Assembly: GCA_029204225.1 (NCBI GenBank)
Contig: CM055112.1
Coordinates: 27,859,063 to 27,923,062, forward strand
DNA: 64,000 nt
Source: Diphasiastrum complanatum
Taxonomy: Eukaryota; Streptophyta; Lycopodiopsida; Lycopodiales; Lycopodiaceae
Reading direction: 5' to 3'
Position numbers and translations under genes: made by a program. Below, one piece after another: positions 18,320 to 31,499 of this stretch (position 1 is the first letter of the stretch; each line of letters begins with the position of its first letter). The notes below the pieces were generated by a model. The model saw only the letters and a program-made list of their open reading frames with translations, had not been told where the DNA came from and made no database searches.

Positions 18320-21046
18320 GGGTTACTCTGACAGTTTTCTCAAGGGCCTTGCCAAGTAGTCGTCCAGTGCGGTGGCACTCTTAGTATCAAGAACCTTTGA
18401 AGTAGAACCCTCGGGCTTTAATCCAGCGAAGGTTTTGCTCTTACTCTTCGAAGGAGATGGAGAAAGTCCCACAGAAGGCTGCACTATCTCATCAAGTGGA
18501 TCTTGATCGAAAGAATTGAAGTCAGGTGGTGAATGAGGTGAGAATGGTTCACGAGAAGAGGGTGGTGGGTTAGTTATGAGGTTATACTGAGTTGTTGGCA
18601 AAATAAATTGTTTTAAAAAATGGTCATTGGATTTTAGAGAAGATGTGGTGGGTATGGTGTCAAAAGTAAATGCGGAGGTGGTCGAATGAGTAAATGGAAA
18701 AATGATGGTTGGTAAGATAAAAATGGATCGGAAAAATAAGAAGATGAGTGAGGCAACTGAGTGTAAGTAGAGGAGTCTACGATAGGTTTGTAGAGAGAGA
18801 GATCCTTGATTTGGCATGCCAAGATCGGCTTTGCTCAGGTGCTCCGACATCATCGTTATGGTCATCTTTCTTCTGCACTGATACGTCTGCGTCAAGTTTA
18901 GAGGATGTATTCCAAATGAGGTCCATTTGTTGCTTTGACAGGAGAAGTTCTTCTTGGACTTTATTGATGTTTTCCTGGAGTGCTAAAAATTTTTTATTGT
19001 TTTCTTCTTCTGAGATATGTAGGTTTCTCTTCAGGGCTTCGTGCTTTTGAATCAAGGAGACACACTTCTCCATTTTTACTCCCGATTCTAAAGATGGAAC
19101 TGGTACGTTGCTATCCTCTGGCCTTATTGGTTGCTTAACCATTGTCATCACATCAGTTAGTCTTTTATTTTACTGAGTCAAGAGATCTAACCGGCGCTCA
19201 AACTGATCTTGCACCTCTTGAAGGGACTGGAGCTGATTTGAGAATTGATTTTGCTCCTCCAGTCTCTTGGCCCTTTGACTTTGTAGATCTTCCAAAGTTG
19301 TTAGCAACTCCACGTCTTTCAGCTGCAGATCCTGCTTTGCCATCTTGAGCTCATCTAACTTTTGTGCAAGTTGGTGCTCTAACCAATGCAGATGGTATGA
19401 GGTCTTAGTATGCCACTTCAAGGTTTTCCTAACTTTCTCGGGCAAACTATCATAGGCTAGAAGAGTTGGGAATTTGGAAGGAAGATTATGGTAGGTAGGA
19501 AAACAAAACTGAGAGGTCGTGGAATGAGTTGCAAGTAAAACAGTTAGTTGTGTCTTTACATCAATAGCAACGAAGGTGGTAGGAATGGTGGTAGTGGTAA
19601 GAGAAATGATGATGGAGGCAGTATCAACAATGGTGGTGGTGGTGGTTAGTGGTGAGAAACTACCTCTGGAACGATCTCCACCTCCTCTTCTACAAGATCA
19701 CCTTCATCGAAGTATTCAAGTGTGTCTTCATCGATGAAGCCGTCTTGCTTAAGAGCAGAGGGGTCTTCGGTCTTCTCTTCAGCCCTTGGGCTTTCTTGGA
19801 CTTCAACTGGAATCTACGCTACTTGACCTTGATCTTGATCTTCTTGGTCAAGATTAGCAGCATCAGTCTTCTCAACTTCGTTGTTGTGAGTGGAATCAGT
19901 TGAAATGATATGTTCTGCTCATGTGGTTGTAGACAGTTCTCTTTCTCCCTCCCCTAAAACTATTGCCTGTGTCTGTTGGGCATGAGGGGGTGAAGTGTTG
20001 AGATGAGGAGGTAGCTGGTGAGGTTCGACGTTGTACGTCTGGTTTGGAGGTTGCCCTCCTCTTCTTTCTCATTGTTTTCGCTACTTGACGGGACGTCTTT
20101 GTTGGTTACCATGTGCTTGGTCTGCTTCTTGGGAGTCAGCTTGGTAGTCTTCACTTGTGGGATATCTGATTTCATCTATGATTCAGGGGGTGGCTTGCGG
20201 GCGGTCATCTTATTCCTTGACTTTTTGGGTAGTGGTGTGGTATCAGCAAGTGGTGATGACCTATCGAGATTTCTCTTTATGCGACGTTCATGAAATATGG
20301 CAGTCTGTTCAGAAGGTGAGGCTGAAGTTGTGGATGGGGTATAGCCTCGGCTAGCTGCAACATCCCTTGGAGCTAAGGCAAGCTTCAAGTCAATTGTGGA
20401 CTAACTTCAAGCTAAGTCAAAAAAGATATAACCCAAGGAGGTGACTGGGGCTCTCTTCTACAGTGCAACAATAAGTTGTCGAGAGATGAATCCAGCCCAA
20501 GTGTACATATTTTGGTGGCCTTCGTAGAATTCTTTCAACATGGAAAATATCTAGAGGGGGATCCTCAACAGATGTGCCTTTCTTGTATAGGTGTACCTTG
20601 TGAGATAAACACACATAGGTGCCAGTTCCTTGCACTTGATGGCCTCAAGGAGAATGCCATCCTTGTTCTTCCATCTGTTAAGAGTGGTGTCAAGGAACCT
20701 GGCATAAGGCTGCTGCAACATGTTGGTCAGCCTGACTGGCTTCTCTTTATGGCCACTGAGGAAGCCAAAATTGGTGAGGTTGCTACCAGCCAAGTAGATG
20801 TAGATCTGAAAATTTTGCAGATCGATACGATTGTGAGCTGCTTCTTGTCAAAATTCTCGTAAGCTCGGTACATGAGATATAGGCTCTGGTAACCCATCCA
20901 TGGTGAAATTTGAAATTCAAGTTTTTAAACACGGGTTCAGCTTGTGTACACCATTGATTCATAATGTCATCTTCACACAGAATGAGTTTGAGTGTCTTAG
21001 GCATATCAGGAATCTCTTCACTGTGCTCTGAATCCGAATCGGCCAT
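18320..21046 (-). mobile_element. Minus-strand frame cluster, probably a decayed retroelement ORF1
   Basis: Reading from 21046 downward, the minus strand opens with an acidic start (MADSDSEHSEEIPDMPK), then a mixed globular part to about 20550. A basic Lys/Arg/Pro-rich part with nuclear-signal-like runs such as PLPKKSRNK lies near 20170-20390. Two coiled-coil stretches rich in Leu/Glu/Gln/Lys heptads follow near 19170-19445 and 18900-19150, then a Ser/Pro-rich tail to about 18320. It is broken in several places. No family is recognised with confidence. The position just downstream of a gypsy integrase C-terminus on the same strand suggests an LTR-element N-terminal frame rather than a host gene, but a host pseudogene is possible. 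Confidence 0.35.
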
Positions 21047-21311
21047 TTTTTAAAAAAGTTTAATGTTTTTGGAAGTTCTCTGTAGTGTTGTTAGATGGGA
21101 TCTAGCGGCTACAGTGGCGGATGCAATCTGGCGGATCCAATGGCGGATGCAAAAATGAAAGTGGATGGCAAATGCAAACTCAAAAAGGAGTTGGTGGACG
21201 CAAGCGCAAAAGTGATTGGAACAACTAGCGGATGCAAAAAAATTCAATCTGTAAAGTGGAATGACAAATCATGGAGGCAAAACTTTGGAAATGAAAAGAC
21301 AAATAGTTTAG

Positions 21312-21313
<2 letters not shown>

Positions 21314-21371
<58 letters not shown>
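21314..21371. repeat. (TA)n microsatellite
   Basis: A pure alternating TA run of about 58 bases. Confidence 0.97.
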
Positions 21372-21618
21372 CAAGCAAAAAGTTAAAGTTTGTAATGTTG
21401 TGAGGTTGAAAATATGGTAGGGGTTCCGAAAGTGGAGATGAATGCGTATGTGGAATGATAGAGAATGGATCAAACAAAAGAGGATGTGATAGCGGTTAAA
21501 ATGCAAGAAACAACAGTTGAATCGGATCAGAAAATAGGAAGACTCGCTTGAAATTTGCTAGACATACATGAACTTGTCCGAAAATTGTGTGAAGTAAGAA
21601 TGAGCTGGGCAGTTGAGG

Positions 21619-21626
21619 TATTTATA
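21619..21626 (-). promoter_or_regulatory. TATA box candidate, minus strand
   Basis: The minus strand reads TATAAATA followed by CCTC. It lies ~575 bp upstream of the minus-strand start at 21046 and ~170 bp past the gypsy integrase end, as expected if an LTR promoter sits between them. Confidence 0.4.
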
Positions 21627-21789
21627 CCAAATTTTTTTTTAGGTCTAGTGTCGAATGCAAATGGGCTCGATGCAAATGAGACTGGCAGTTGGCGGATGTA
21701 ATCTTGTTGGATGCAGTCGGACGCAATCTTGTCGGATGCAAAAAAATATGAGGTAAAATATCATAGAAAGATACTTCTACACATGGCTT

Positions 21790-22218
21790 ACAAAAAAATT
21801 ATCCTCGTAGTACCTCCATCGTCAGCTACCATTGACTAATGTGTCGAAGGGTATGCCTTCTAGGGTTTCTAATTAGACTGCACCATTGGTGAAAATTTTC
21901 TTGACAATATAGGGGCCTTGGCTACGGAATTTCAATTTCTCGGGATGGACCTTGGAAGATGTATAAAGTAAAACTTTATCACCATCATGAATATCCTTAG
22001 TCTTGACATCATGATCATGCCAAGTCTTCTGTCGTCGTTTATAAACTAACTATGCATGATAAGAGATAAGATGTGTTTCACACAGTTTCGTCAATGTAAA
22101 TAGTTGGTTATGAACTTGGTGTTGATAAGCACTATCATCACACAAATTAGTGGCATATGCTAAAGTGACACGTAGAGAAGAAATTAAAAACTCTACTGGC
22201 ACAACAGCCTCTTGGCCA
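21790..22218 (-). mobile_element. Ty3/gypsy integrase C-terminal fragment
   Basis: The minus strand reads as the integrase C-terminal region of gypsy pol: a Lys/Asp-rich stretch with DGDKVLLYTS and then HPEKLKFRSQGPYIVKKIF, the GPY/F module. It is a broken fossil that ends at 22218, where a copia LTR begins; a gypsy RT piece on the same strand reappears at 26370. Confidence 0.8.
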
Positions 22219-22690
22219 TGTTGAAGTATAATCTAACTCCTACTCATCCCAAAAGCTCTTCTTCCTTCTTTCAGTTTTACTCTCTCAAATGAAACCTGCA
22301 GAAAATGAACTGTTTTTCAACAGTCTACATCTTTAGACTGATTGTAACTATAGTCTGCATTTTTTCTCGCAATTTATGATAGTCGAAAAAGCTGACACTG
22401 TTGCAATTCCACCTTCGGGCCATCCTAAGCAACTAAGTGTTTTGCGACACTTTGTACTGAGTCAGTTTTAGGCCATTTCAGACACTTTCAGAAATGCGAC
22501 ATTACTTCACAAAAAATGCGACACTTTGCAGAAATACATAGGATTCTAAGTACAGACTATCTACGTCTTCACGCTCCAATAACAACTGTTCTAATTAGTC
22601 AGTTAATCTGTTGTTAAGTGATTTTGTAAATGTAAAGCTAGAATAATACAAGATCTTTCAGTTGCTATATATGTAAATGAGCGATTGAAT
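22219..22690 (+). mobile_element. Copia 5' LTR remnant
   Basis: Starts TGTTGAAGTATAATCTAACTCC-like and shares its first ~150 bases with the LTR piece at 25869-26018 (both contain GAAACCTGCAGAAAATGAAC). It contains several GCGACA motifs near 22440-22530. The right end is unclear and runs into a (GA)n block. Confidence 0.7.
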
Positions 22691-22769
22691 CAATCATGAA
22701 TGAAGATCAGAGAGATAGATATACGACCAAAATTGGTCTTTTAGTTGCTGACTCCTCAGAGTTAGTGAT

Positions 22770-24841
<2,072 letters not shown>

Positions 24842-25260
24842 TCTGATACCACTATAAGGGAAGCTCCCTAAGATCCTGCTCACAAGATAAACCACAATGG
24901 AAAACACACTATGGAGCAACCACCCAACCAAGTAGAAGAAACCAATCAACTCTAGAAGCTTCACCCCCAAGCCAAGGAATAAGAACCATGAATGTAGAGT
25001 GAAACTCTGACAATGAATCAATGATCACACTGAGGAGTAGGGGGAGTTTGGCCTCAATATATAGAGCCAAAAGCAAGCTGGGCACATAGCCATGCATAGC
25101 CCTAAGTTTCCTATACATAGATTCCCCTAGAATAGAGTCTTAAACATGGACCACCTATTCATAGAATTGCTATTGATAACTCTACACATGCATACACTAT
25201 CTCAAACCTTGTCTAAACTCCATATAGTGTGTTCTGGGCCTCACAAGGATATTAGTTACT
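24842..25260 (-). mobile_element. Minus-strand LTR piece with primer-binding site
   Basis: The minus strand reads TGGTATCAGAGC at 24853-24842, the usual tRNA-Met primer-binding site of plant LTR elements. About 200 nt upstream on the same strand (near 25056-25063) is a TATATA-type promoter motif. This suits the end of an LTR on the minus strand. The LTR boundaries are uncertain; 25260 is an estimate. Confidence 0.5.
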
Positions 25261-25379
25261 TTCGGGTCACATCTAGTATGACGTGGCATAACTAACAGCT
25301 TGATTTACTGGAGTACCGTGTATCCAAGACTAGGAGGATATTGAATCCTACTTACTGGCCATGGACATAACACTAACCA

Positions 25380-25868
25380 CCTATTCAGATTTAGACTAGG
25401 CAGGAGATGTGGATACCAGAAAATCCACATCAAGATATATTTGTTTCCTTGTAGGAGGACCCATTTCATGGAACATCAAAAAGCAAAAATGCATTTCGTT
25501 GTCCTCTACAGAATTGGAATATGTTGTAGCTACATCAGTAGTGAAGGAGATAATTTGGCTAAGAAGGCTACTACAAGATCTACAATTCCCACAGATCGGT
25601 CCAACAATACTCCAGTGCGACAATCATAGCTGCATAGCTCTATCTCTGAACTCACAAACTCACAATAGGACTAAGCATATAGAAGTTCACTTCCATTTCC
25701 TTAGAGAGAAACTTCAGAATAAAGATGTTGTACTAAGTTACTGTCATACAGACAGTATGTTGACTGATATTTTGCCAAAGCCATTGTCTAGAGACAAACA
25801 TTCTACTTTAGTAGATATGATAAATCTCAGTTGCAGTTCAGATTTGTAGCAATAAGCTTAAGGGGGAG
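25380..25868 (+). mobile_element. Ty1/copia RNase H tail and polypurine tract
   Basis: Copia RNase H is clear: DVDTRKSTSRYICFLVGG, ISLSSTELEYV, TKHIEVHFHFLREKL and DILPKPLS. It is followed by AAGGGGGAG just before the LTR piece at 25869. Together with the LTR remnant at 22219 this forms a broken copia copy, about 3.8 kb, lodged in a minus-strand gypsy element. Confidence 0.88.
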
Positions 25869-26018
25869 TATTGGAATTCAATCTAACTCCTCCTCATCCC
25901 AACAACCCTTCTTCCTTCTCTCAATTTTACTCTCTCAAATGAAACCTGCAGAAAATGAACTGTTTTTCAACAATCTTCATTTTTAGACTGATTGTCGCCA
26001 TAGTTTGCATTTTGCGTT
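25869..26018 (+). mobile_element. Copia 3' LTR piece (first ~150 bp)
   Basis: Matches 22219-22368 over about 150 bases and then stops; beyond 26018 is minus-strand gypsy sequence. Confidence 0.75.
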
Positions 26019-26039
26019 AAAACAACACCAATAACATAC

Positions 26040-26370
26040 TTACTAGCGTTCGTATGCACATGGAACTCCTTATTATAATCGGGCACACACGAAGAATGGG
26101 TGTAGTGACTAAAGCCTGTTTGAGGTCTTCGATGGCTTTAATCTTGTCTTTTGTCCACCTTGAATCAGTAACGATTTGATATACTAATCGTGCTTTATTA
26201 TGGGCATTTCTAGAACTACTCTGATCTTTTCGAGATCAGTGGCTATACCATTCGAGAAATGATATGGCCCAGCACCACACTATGGATAACCCAGATTTGG
26301 CACTTTTTGGGATTCAATGAAATTCTGAACCGTCGACAACGAATGAACACTTGTTCAAGGGCATCAAGAT
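26040..26370 (-). mobile_element. Ty3/gypsy RT fragment
   Basis: On the minus strand the region after the RT active site is readable: HLDALEQVFIRCRRF, RISLNPKKCQIWVIH and VVLGHIISR. It is the same strand and plausibly the same copy as the integrase piece at 21790-22218, the two being separated by copia sequence. Broken. Confidence 0.8.
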
Positions 26371-26689
26371 GTTTATAGTTACAAGCTAAGATTCACTAGC
26401 TATGCTAGAAAGCAGGACTTAAGCTAGAAAGCAGGAAGATAATGCTTAAGGAGTCTAAAGAGGAGCAATCATCATAAATTGAATAAAAGAATACAATGCT
26501 GCCCTACTTATACCCTCTCCCTGAATCAAATGGAAGATTCAAAAAAAGGGAGGAAAAAGGATTTGAAGGGAAAATAGTGTGCCCTCCCAATAGGAGGACC
26601 CCCACTCCAAATCAATGTGACCAAGTCCTAGAAATATAACCAAATAGGGCCCAAGGCCAGTATATGAATAAAAAGGGCCCTTAGGCCTG
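26371..26689. other. Spacer, nothing recognised
   Basis: About 320 bases with no coding frame or repeat that I can name. Confidence 0.4.
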
Positions 26690-27345
26690 CTTATGCATAA
26701 TAACTATAAAAGAATGGACGCGGCGAATGTAATGAGCCAAGTCCATAACTCGAGAGTTAAAGATCTTCACAGAGAGATAGCATGCATAGGAGATACTCTA
26801 GAGAATAGTCAACTTGTTCAAGTAGTCCTTAATGGACTTGGAGAAGAGTATGCAAATTTTGTGAAAACTTATGCTATCAAGGAGGAACTACCATCTATGG
26901 AGGCTCTACATGATATTCTTATTGCTGAAGAATGCAGACAAAAGAACAAGCTATCGAAGATCAACACACTTTCAAGGAAGGATGGTGGTTATGGCAAAGC
27001 TCACTTTGCCAAGATCAAGTCAAGAGAGAGGAGAAAGAACAAGTTTTCTCAAGCCTTACCAAGAACAAATCAAAGGAAAAAGACCAAAGAGGAGTAAAAG
27101 ATGATTCAACTCATTCTTCTATTTTCAAGAAGAAGACTCAAGAAGATCAAGCCAATTTTATCATAGAAAACTCACATGCAAGTTGTGGAGAGGCATCTCT
27201 CATGATGACTAGCTTCTCCTCTTTACCCTTTATCTTGGTATATTGATAGTGGTGCACCATCACATATGAGTTGCACTAAAAGTTCTTTTGTTTCTCTAGA
27301 ACCTTTTCAAGAACTGAAAGATTCAATATACACAGTGCGCCCACC
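26690..27345 (+). mobile_element. Ty1/copia gag and protease-start fragment
   Basis: The gag part reads RVKDLHREIACIGD, LVQVVLNGLGEEY and AIKEELPSMEALH, then a Lys-rich linker and YIDSGAPSHMSC, the copia protease motif (about 27240). The sequence is closely related to the gag and protease of the nearly whole copia element at 48541-54847, so both are one family. It is a broken fragment that ends at a minisatellite. Confidence 0.85.
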
Positions 27346-27453
27346 TTCGACCGAATTTTTTTTGGCTCAGCGTTCAACCAACTTTTTTTTCACTCAACGT
27401 TCGACTGAATTTTTTTTGGGTCAAATTTTGATCGAATCTCTGGGTCAGCAGAT
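27346..27453. repeat. Minisatellite, 4 x 27 bp
   Basis: Units starting TTCGACCGAATTTTTTTTGG, TTCAACCAACTTTTTTTTC, TTCGACTGAATTTTTTTTGG and TTTGATCGAATC follow head to tail with a 27-bp period. Just after it (27430-27500) more diverged pieces contain CAGATCTCTACCGAG and CTCGACCGGACCGG, resembling the 25-bp array at 56206. Confidence 0.8.
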
Positions 27454-27970
27454 CTCTACCGAGTTAGGGCTTGATAAAATCTCGACCGGACCGGATCCAC
27501 ATAATTTTCGACCGAGACTTCTGTCCAATTTTCGACCAAACCACCATTTCGACAGAGCCTTGGAGTTCAAAAAAAAAAAAAATCCCAAAAATACAACTTA
27601 TACCAATAGAAAGCCCTTTTGATACTGAGTCCCCTCCCCTTGAATTCCCTACTAGCAAAAAAAAAAAAAGTAAATTTGTGTTAGGGCCTCTTTTTATTTC
27701 ACTTTTTCGTGTAGCCTTAACTTTTCCGTTTGACGTCGGAATTCAGTGCCTTTAGAACGAAAATTGTTCACTCCATCGTGCTGAGTCTAGTGATCAAGGT
27801 TTCCATCATCATTACTTTTGTTTTATTATTTTTTTAGGAACCCCTTTTCCTAAGTCGTTTACGTTTTATATACCATTTCTTCAAATTCTCGTATCTTCTC
27901 CGTTTGACCTCAGATTTCAACGCAATAAAAAACAAAAGTGATCATTTCTTCGAGTTTGACATGATAGCAG

Positions 27971-30602
27971 TGGTATAAAAGCCAAAACAAATCAGTGAAA
28001 CAAAGTTGACATTTTGTCAAAAGCTATTGGTGTTCTCTAAATCTTGCATGTTACATTCTTCGAGGACTCAGAATTTTGGGACGGTGGAGAAGGACAAATT
28101 TGTTACTAGCAAATTTGTAATTTTACGAGTGAGATTTACAATTGTCCCAAATTCTTCTCACTTCATTCAGATTTGTGGACCCATAACCCACAGACTATCT
28201 GCCACTATACCATGGACACTGATAATAAACATATGTCTGACTATGAAGATCAATGGGATGGAAATGATTATGAGTACGATAACCAAAGTGACGAGTATGA
28301 TGATGGTGGTGATGATTGTCAACAAGATGAGGAGGATTGTGAGGATGGTGGCTATTGTCAACAGGATGATCAACAATGTGATGACATTTACGACAATGAT
28401 GTGGAGGAATACTGGGATCAAGGTGACGATTACAACGAAGATTATGGCCAATGTGATGACATCGTTGATGACGATCAACATCAAGACCAGAATGAAGAAC
28501 AACACGAACTAGTCATTGAGGATTGCTCTGCAGATGAAGCAGTTGAACCATTCGATGGTCAGGATGAAATAGAGTTCAATGATGGTGATTATCAAGGTCA
28601 AGATCAATTTCAATTTACTACTGAAGATCAGTTTGAAGCGACAAGCATGGATGAGCAACAACAGGTGCAAAGTGGAAAGGAAGATCACTATGAGCCCATG
28701 GATCAATTCTATGATCTTGATGAACTCAAAAGATGACATCACCATGGTGCAGAACAACATTTTGATCATAATGAAGATGATAATGGTGATTATGAGGCCT
28801 ACAAAGATGCCTATGAAAGTGAAAAAATTGACGACAATAAAGTGTCTTCTCTTTATGTCACTACGGGTATGATTGGTCCTTTTCTGATGGGTACATCATT
28901 TGCTGATGCAAGTGATTTTAAGGAGGGAAGGAATATGACTGTGGCGAGTGGAGCGACAATTTCCAGTCCCTATGTCGCTATGGCAAGTGGAGCGACAATT
29001 TTCAGTCCCTATGCCAATATTGTGGGAAGTCTAACGCCATCAACTCAACAATAGTAGGTCAGTATTCATGGAAGATCAAACAATAGTGTAGACCCTACTA
29101 TAAGTAAAGTGACTGGTGGAACAAAGGAAATAGGTACATTTTAACTACATACAAGATAGTACCAAACAAATGAAACAAACATGGCAACAATTACAAGAAA
29201 GGTTAGAGCGAAGATGGAAAGAAATGTACAACAAGATGGTCGCTCGTTTTGACTCTATCTTGCAATCGGCTGGTATTCCATGATAGCCAATTGATATTCA
29301 AACTAGTAATCATGAATTGTGTACCACTATTGATGTCTATGAAACAACGTTCCCTCTAATCCAAGGGCAAACTTCCATGCCAAAGGCAAATATCGATCGA
29401 GATGTTTTGAGCAAACAAGATTATGAATCTTCTGATGAAACTGATAATTTCAAGGAAGAAAGCAAAATTCTTAATATCGATCGACCTTCCATGGAGACAA
29501 ATCAATATCAACAAAGCACCAATGGACAAGTGGATGAAGACCAATTTGAAAATCCAGATCAAGATAGCTCTAATGATCAGGTCAAAGGTCAAAATAAGGA
29601 GGCATATTATGAGCAGAACGAATTTCTACAGTTGCAGCTAACAAATCATGGAGTACAATTCAATTATCGAGAATTACATTCTACTCCACAAATCTATGGT
29701 TATGACCATATTATTGACAATGATCTATTTGGATTAATTTTTGGATATGGATCAACTGGGTGGTATAACATTGATACAAAGTTCAAATACCAATACAACA
29801 ACGAGCTTTTCGATGATGAAATTGGTATTAAGATTGTTTTCATGAAGTTAATAATAATAGATACATCCCAAGGTCTGAAGCAAATTCATATTGGGCTACC
29901 AACAAATGAGTCTAATTGATATTAACGGAAGGATTTGGTGCAAAATCATCCAATATTCTTGCATTAGAGGATGTCATCAATCCTATTAACAAGGAAAACA
30001 GATTGACATGGGAACTGAATTCAAGACTATCAAACTCCTTGTGTACAGATGACCAAAATGGTTTCTTCACTACATGGGATTTGATGAATCCGAATGTGGA
30101 ATGCTTGCATTTATTGGATGCAATGGAGCTTCATTATGAAGTGGTACACAAGGCAATAACAACACCAGAAACAGGGACAAAAAAAGATGCATATAGAATT
30201 GGATAGCCTATCCAATCAAGAGAGATATTGGAGAAGAAGACTATTGAATGTCCTGTTGCTTGGATCCTGTCAACCCGTGCAGAACTAATGCAACTTGAAG
30301 CTTTCCTGTGTTTCATCAATCTCTTCTTCAGTGATCTTATCAAATCAATGGGATCAGTTGTAGATCAAAGGTTCTTTATGAAGGATTCTTGTGGCGACTT
30401 TGTTCTACGACAATAAGTAGAGACAACAAAATGTGATGAATGGTAGATGGCTACTGACAAGAATAATACAAGAAAAGATGTTTCTTATTCAAAGTGGCCA
30501 AATATGATTCGACTACTGCCAAAGGATTCATGAAGCATGGCACTCAACAAAGAGCTACATGGTCTTCATTTTTTAGGGCAAAAATGCTTAAAGTAGGGGG
30601 AA
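27971..30602 (+). mobile_element. LTR element internal region without recognisable pol
   Basis: It begins near a degenerate primer-binding-site-like TGGTATAAAAGCC (27971-27983) and ends in a polypurine tract, AGTAGGGGGAA (about 30593-30602), directly before TGTCATGTGC, an LTR-like start. The interior carries frames of Asp/Glu/Gln-rich protein (28.2-28.7 kb), a Gln/Arg/Lys-rich helical segment near 29180-29280, and acidic to mixed frames to ~30200. I find no protease, RT, RNase H or integrase motif. It looks like a non-autonomous (LARD-like) element or one with heavily replaced contents. Broken in several places. A related piece lies at 13092. Confidence 0.5.
28173..28736 (+). other. Acidic Asp/Glu/Gln-rich frame of ~188 codons
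   Basis: This part of the element reads as an extremely acidic peptide, with repeated DD, QQDD and EDD clusters, several Cys and many Tyr, almost no Lys/Arg, and no recognised domain. GAT/GAC-CAA/CAG triplet slippage may have shaped it. The opposite strand reads as a very hydrophobic peptide only because Asp/Asn codons mirror Ile/Val codons. Confidence 0.4.
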
Positions 30603-31140
30603 TGTCATGTGCTGCATGCAATTAGCCCATGAGCTTACTAATGAATTGCCAAATATGGCCATGGAGCTAAAGTAGACTAGAATCAGTCATTAGGACAGTT
30701 AATAAGGTGGCTCGAACAACCTCGTTATATTTGTGAATAGCAGACTTGTAATAATGGTTGTAAGGCCCAAATTAGCCAAATAAGGCCCCAAACTTATAGT
30801 AGAGGCACAAATGACCACTATAAATAGCTGAGATCATGTTAAATTTGGAGGCTATTGTTCATTTTGTAATTTTGAGTTTTAAGAGATCTTGAAGCTTCTC
30901 TTTGAGAGCTTTCTTGATGGAGAAAGTGGTTCATGTGCCTAGAATCACATGAGAGCTATGATCATGCTCTAGAATCAGGCCCCTATCTGTGAATGATCAA
31001 TAATATTGAATAATGATACCTTACTTTGTCTACTTTGGTGAAGTTTTGTTACTTTTAGCTATCTTTTTGGTTTTTGACTAGTTTTCTTGATTCTTGCATT
31101 TCCATTGTAATTTGATGTTTATGAATGGAGTAGATATTTT
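30603..31140 (+). mobile_element. Probable 3' LTR
   Basis: Starts TGTCATGTGCTGC after a polypurine tract. It contains TATAAATAG at 30819-30827 followed by a ~200-base transcribed-type stretch. The right end is not determined; 31140 is an estimate. No second copy is visible in the window. Confidence 0.45.
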
Positions 31141-31499
31141 AATACTAAGGTTGGCACATGACAGAAGCACAGACAGATATCCCACAAGCGAAGACCACGA
31201 AGCTAACTCCTAGGAAGCAGAAAAAGCAGATGGCAGGCTACGACCCCATCCAATAGTGAAGACAATGAGGATGAAGAGGAAGGCAACCTCCAAACAAGAC
31301 GTACTTGACAATGAAGAACCTCACCTGCTGCCTTCTAACCTCAACACTAGATCCAAATCACCCAGCAGACACCGATGCAATCACCAGCTAGAAGCACCCG
31401 ATCCCAATTACTATCGGGATCCTTTCATGCTATTAACTTGGATGTACTTTATGGCCTTTATGAGCACTTTCCAATGGGTTAGACCTGAATTCGATAGGA
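31141..31499. other. Short Lys/Arg-rich frame, nothing recognised
   Basis: One plus-strand frame of about 80 codons near 31256 is Lys/Arg/Ser-rich. It may be a remnant of a gag-like frame but carries no decisive motif. Confidence 0.25.

Larger units (their letters stand above)
21090..21745. repeat. Dispersed GGCGGATGCAA-type short repeats
   Basis: GCGGATGCAA or close variants (GGATGCAAAAA, CGGATGTAAT, TCGGATGCA) occur about ten times in two clusters, at 21110-21240 and 21650-21745, on the flanks of a (TA)n run. They probably belong to the leader/LTR of the minus-strand element. Confidence 0.6.

Noticed and set aside
28167-28505. Minus-strand hydrophobic, membrane-like protein of ~110 residues
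   Set aside because: It is the mirror of the Asp/Glu/Gln-rich plus-strand frame; GAT and GAC codons read backwards give Ile and Val.
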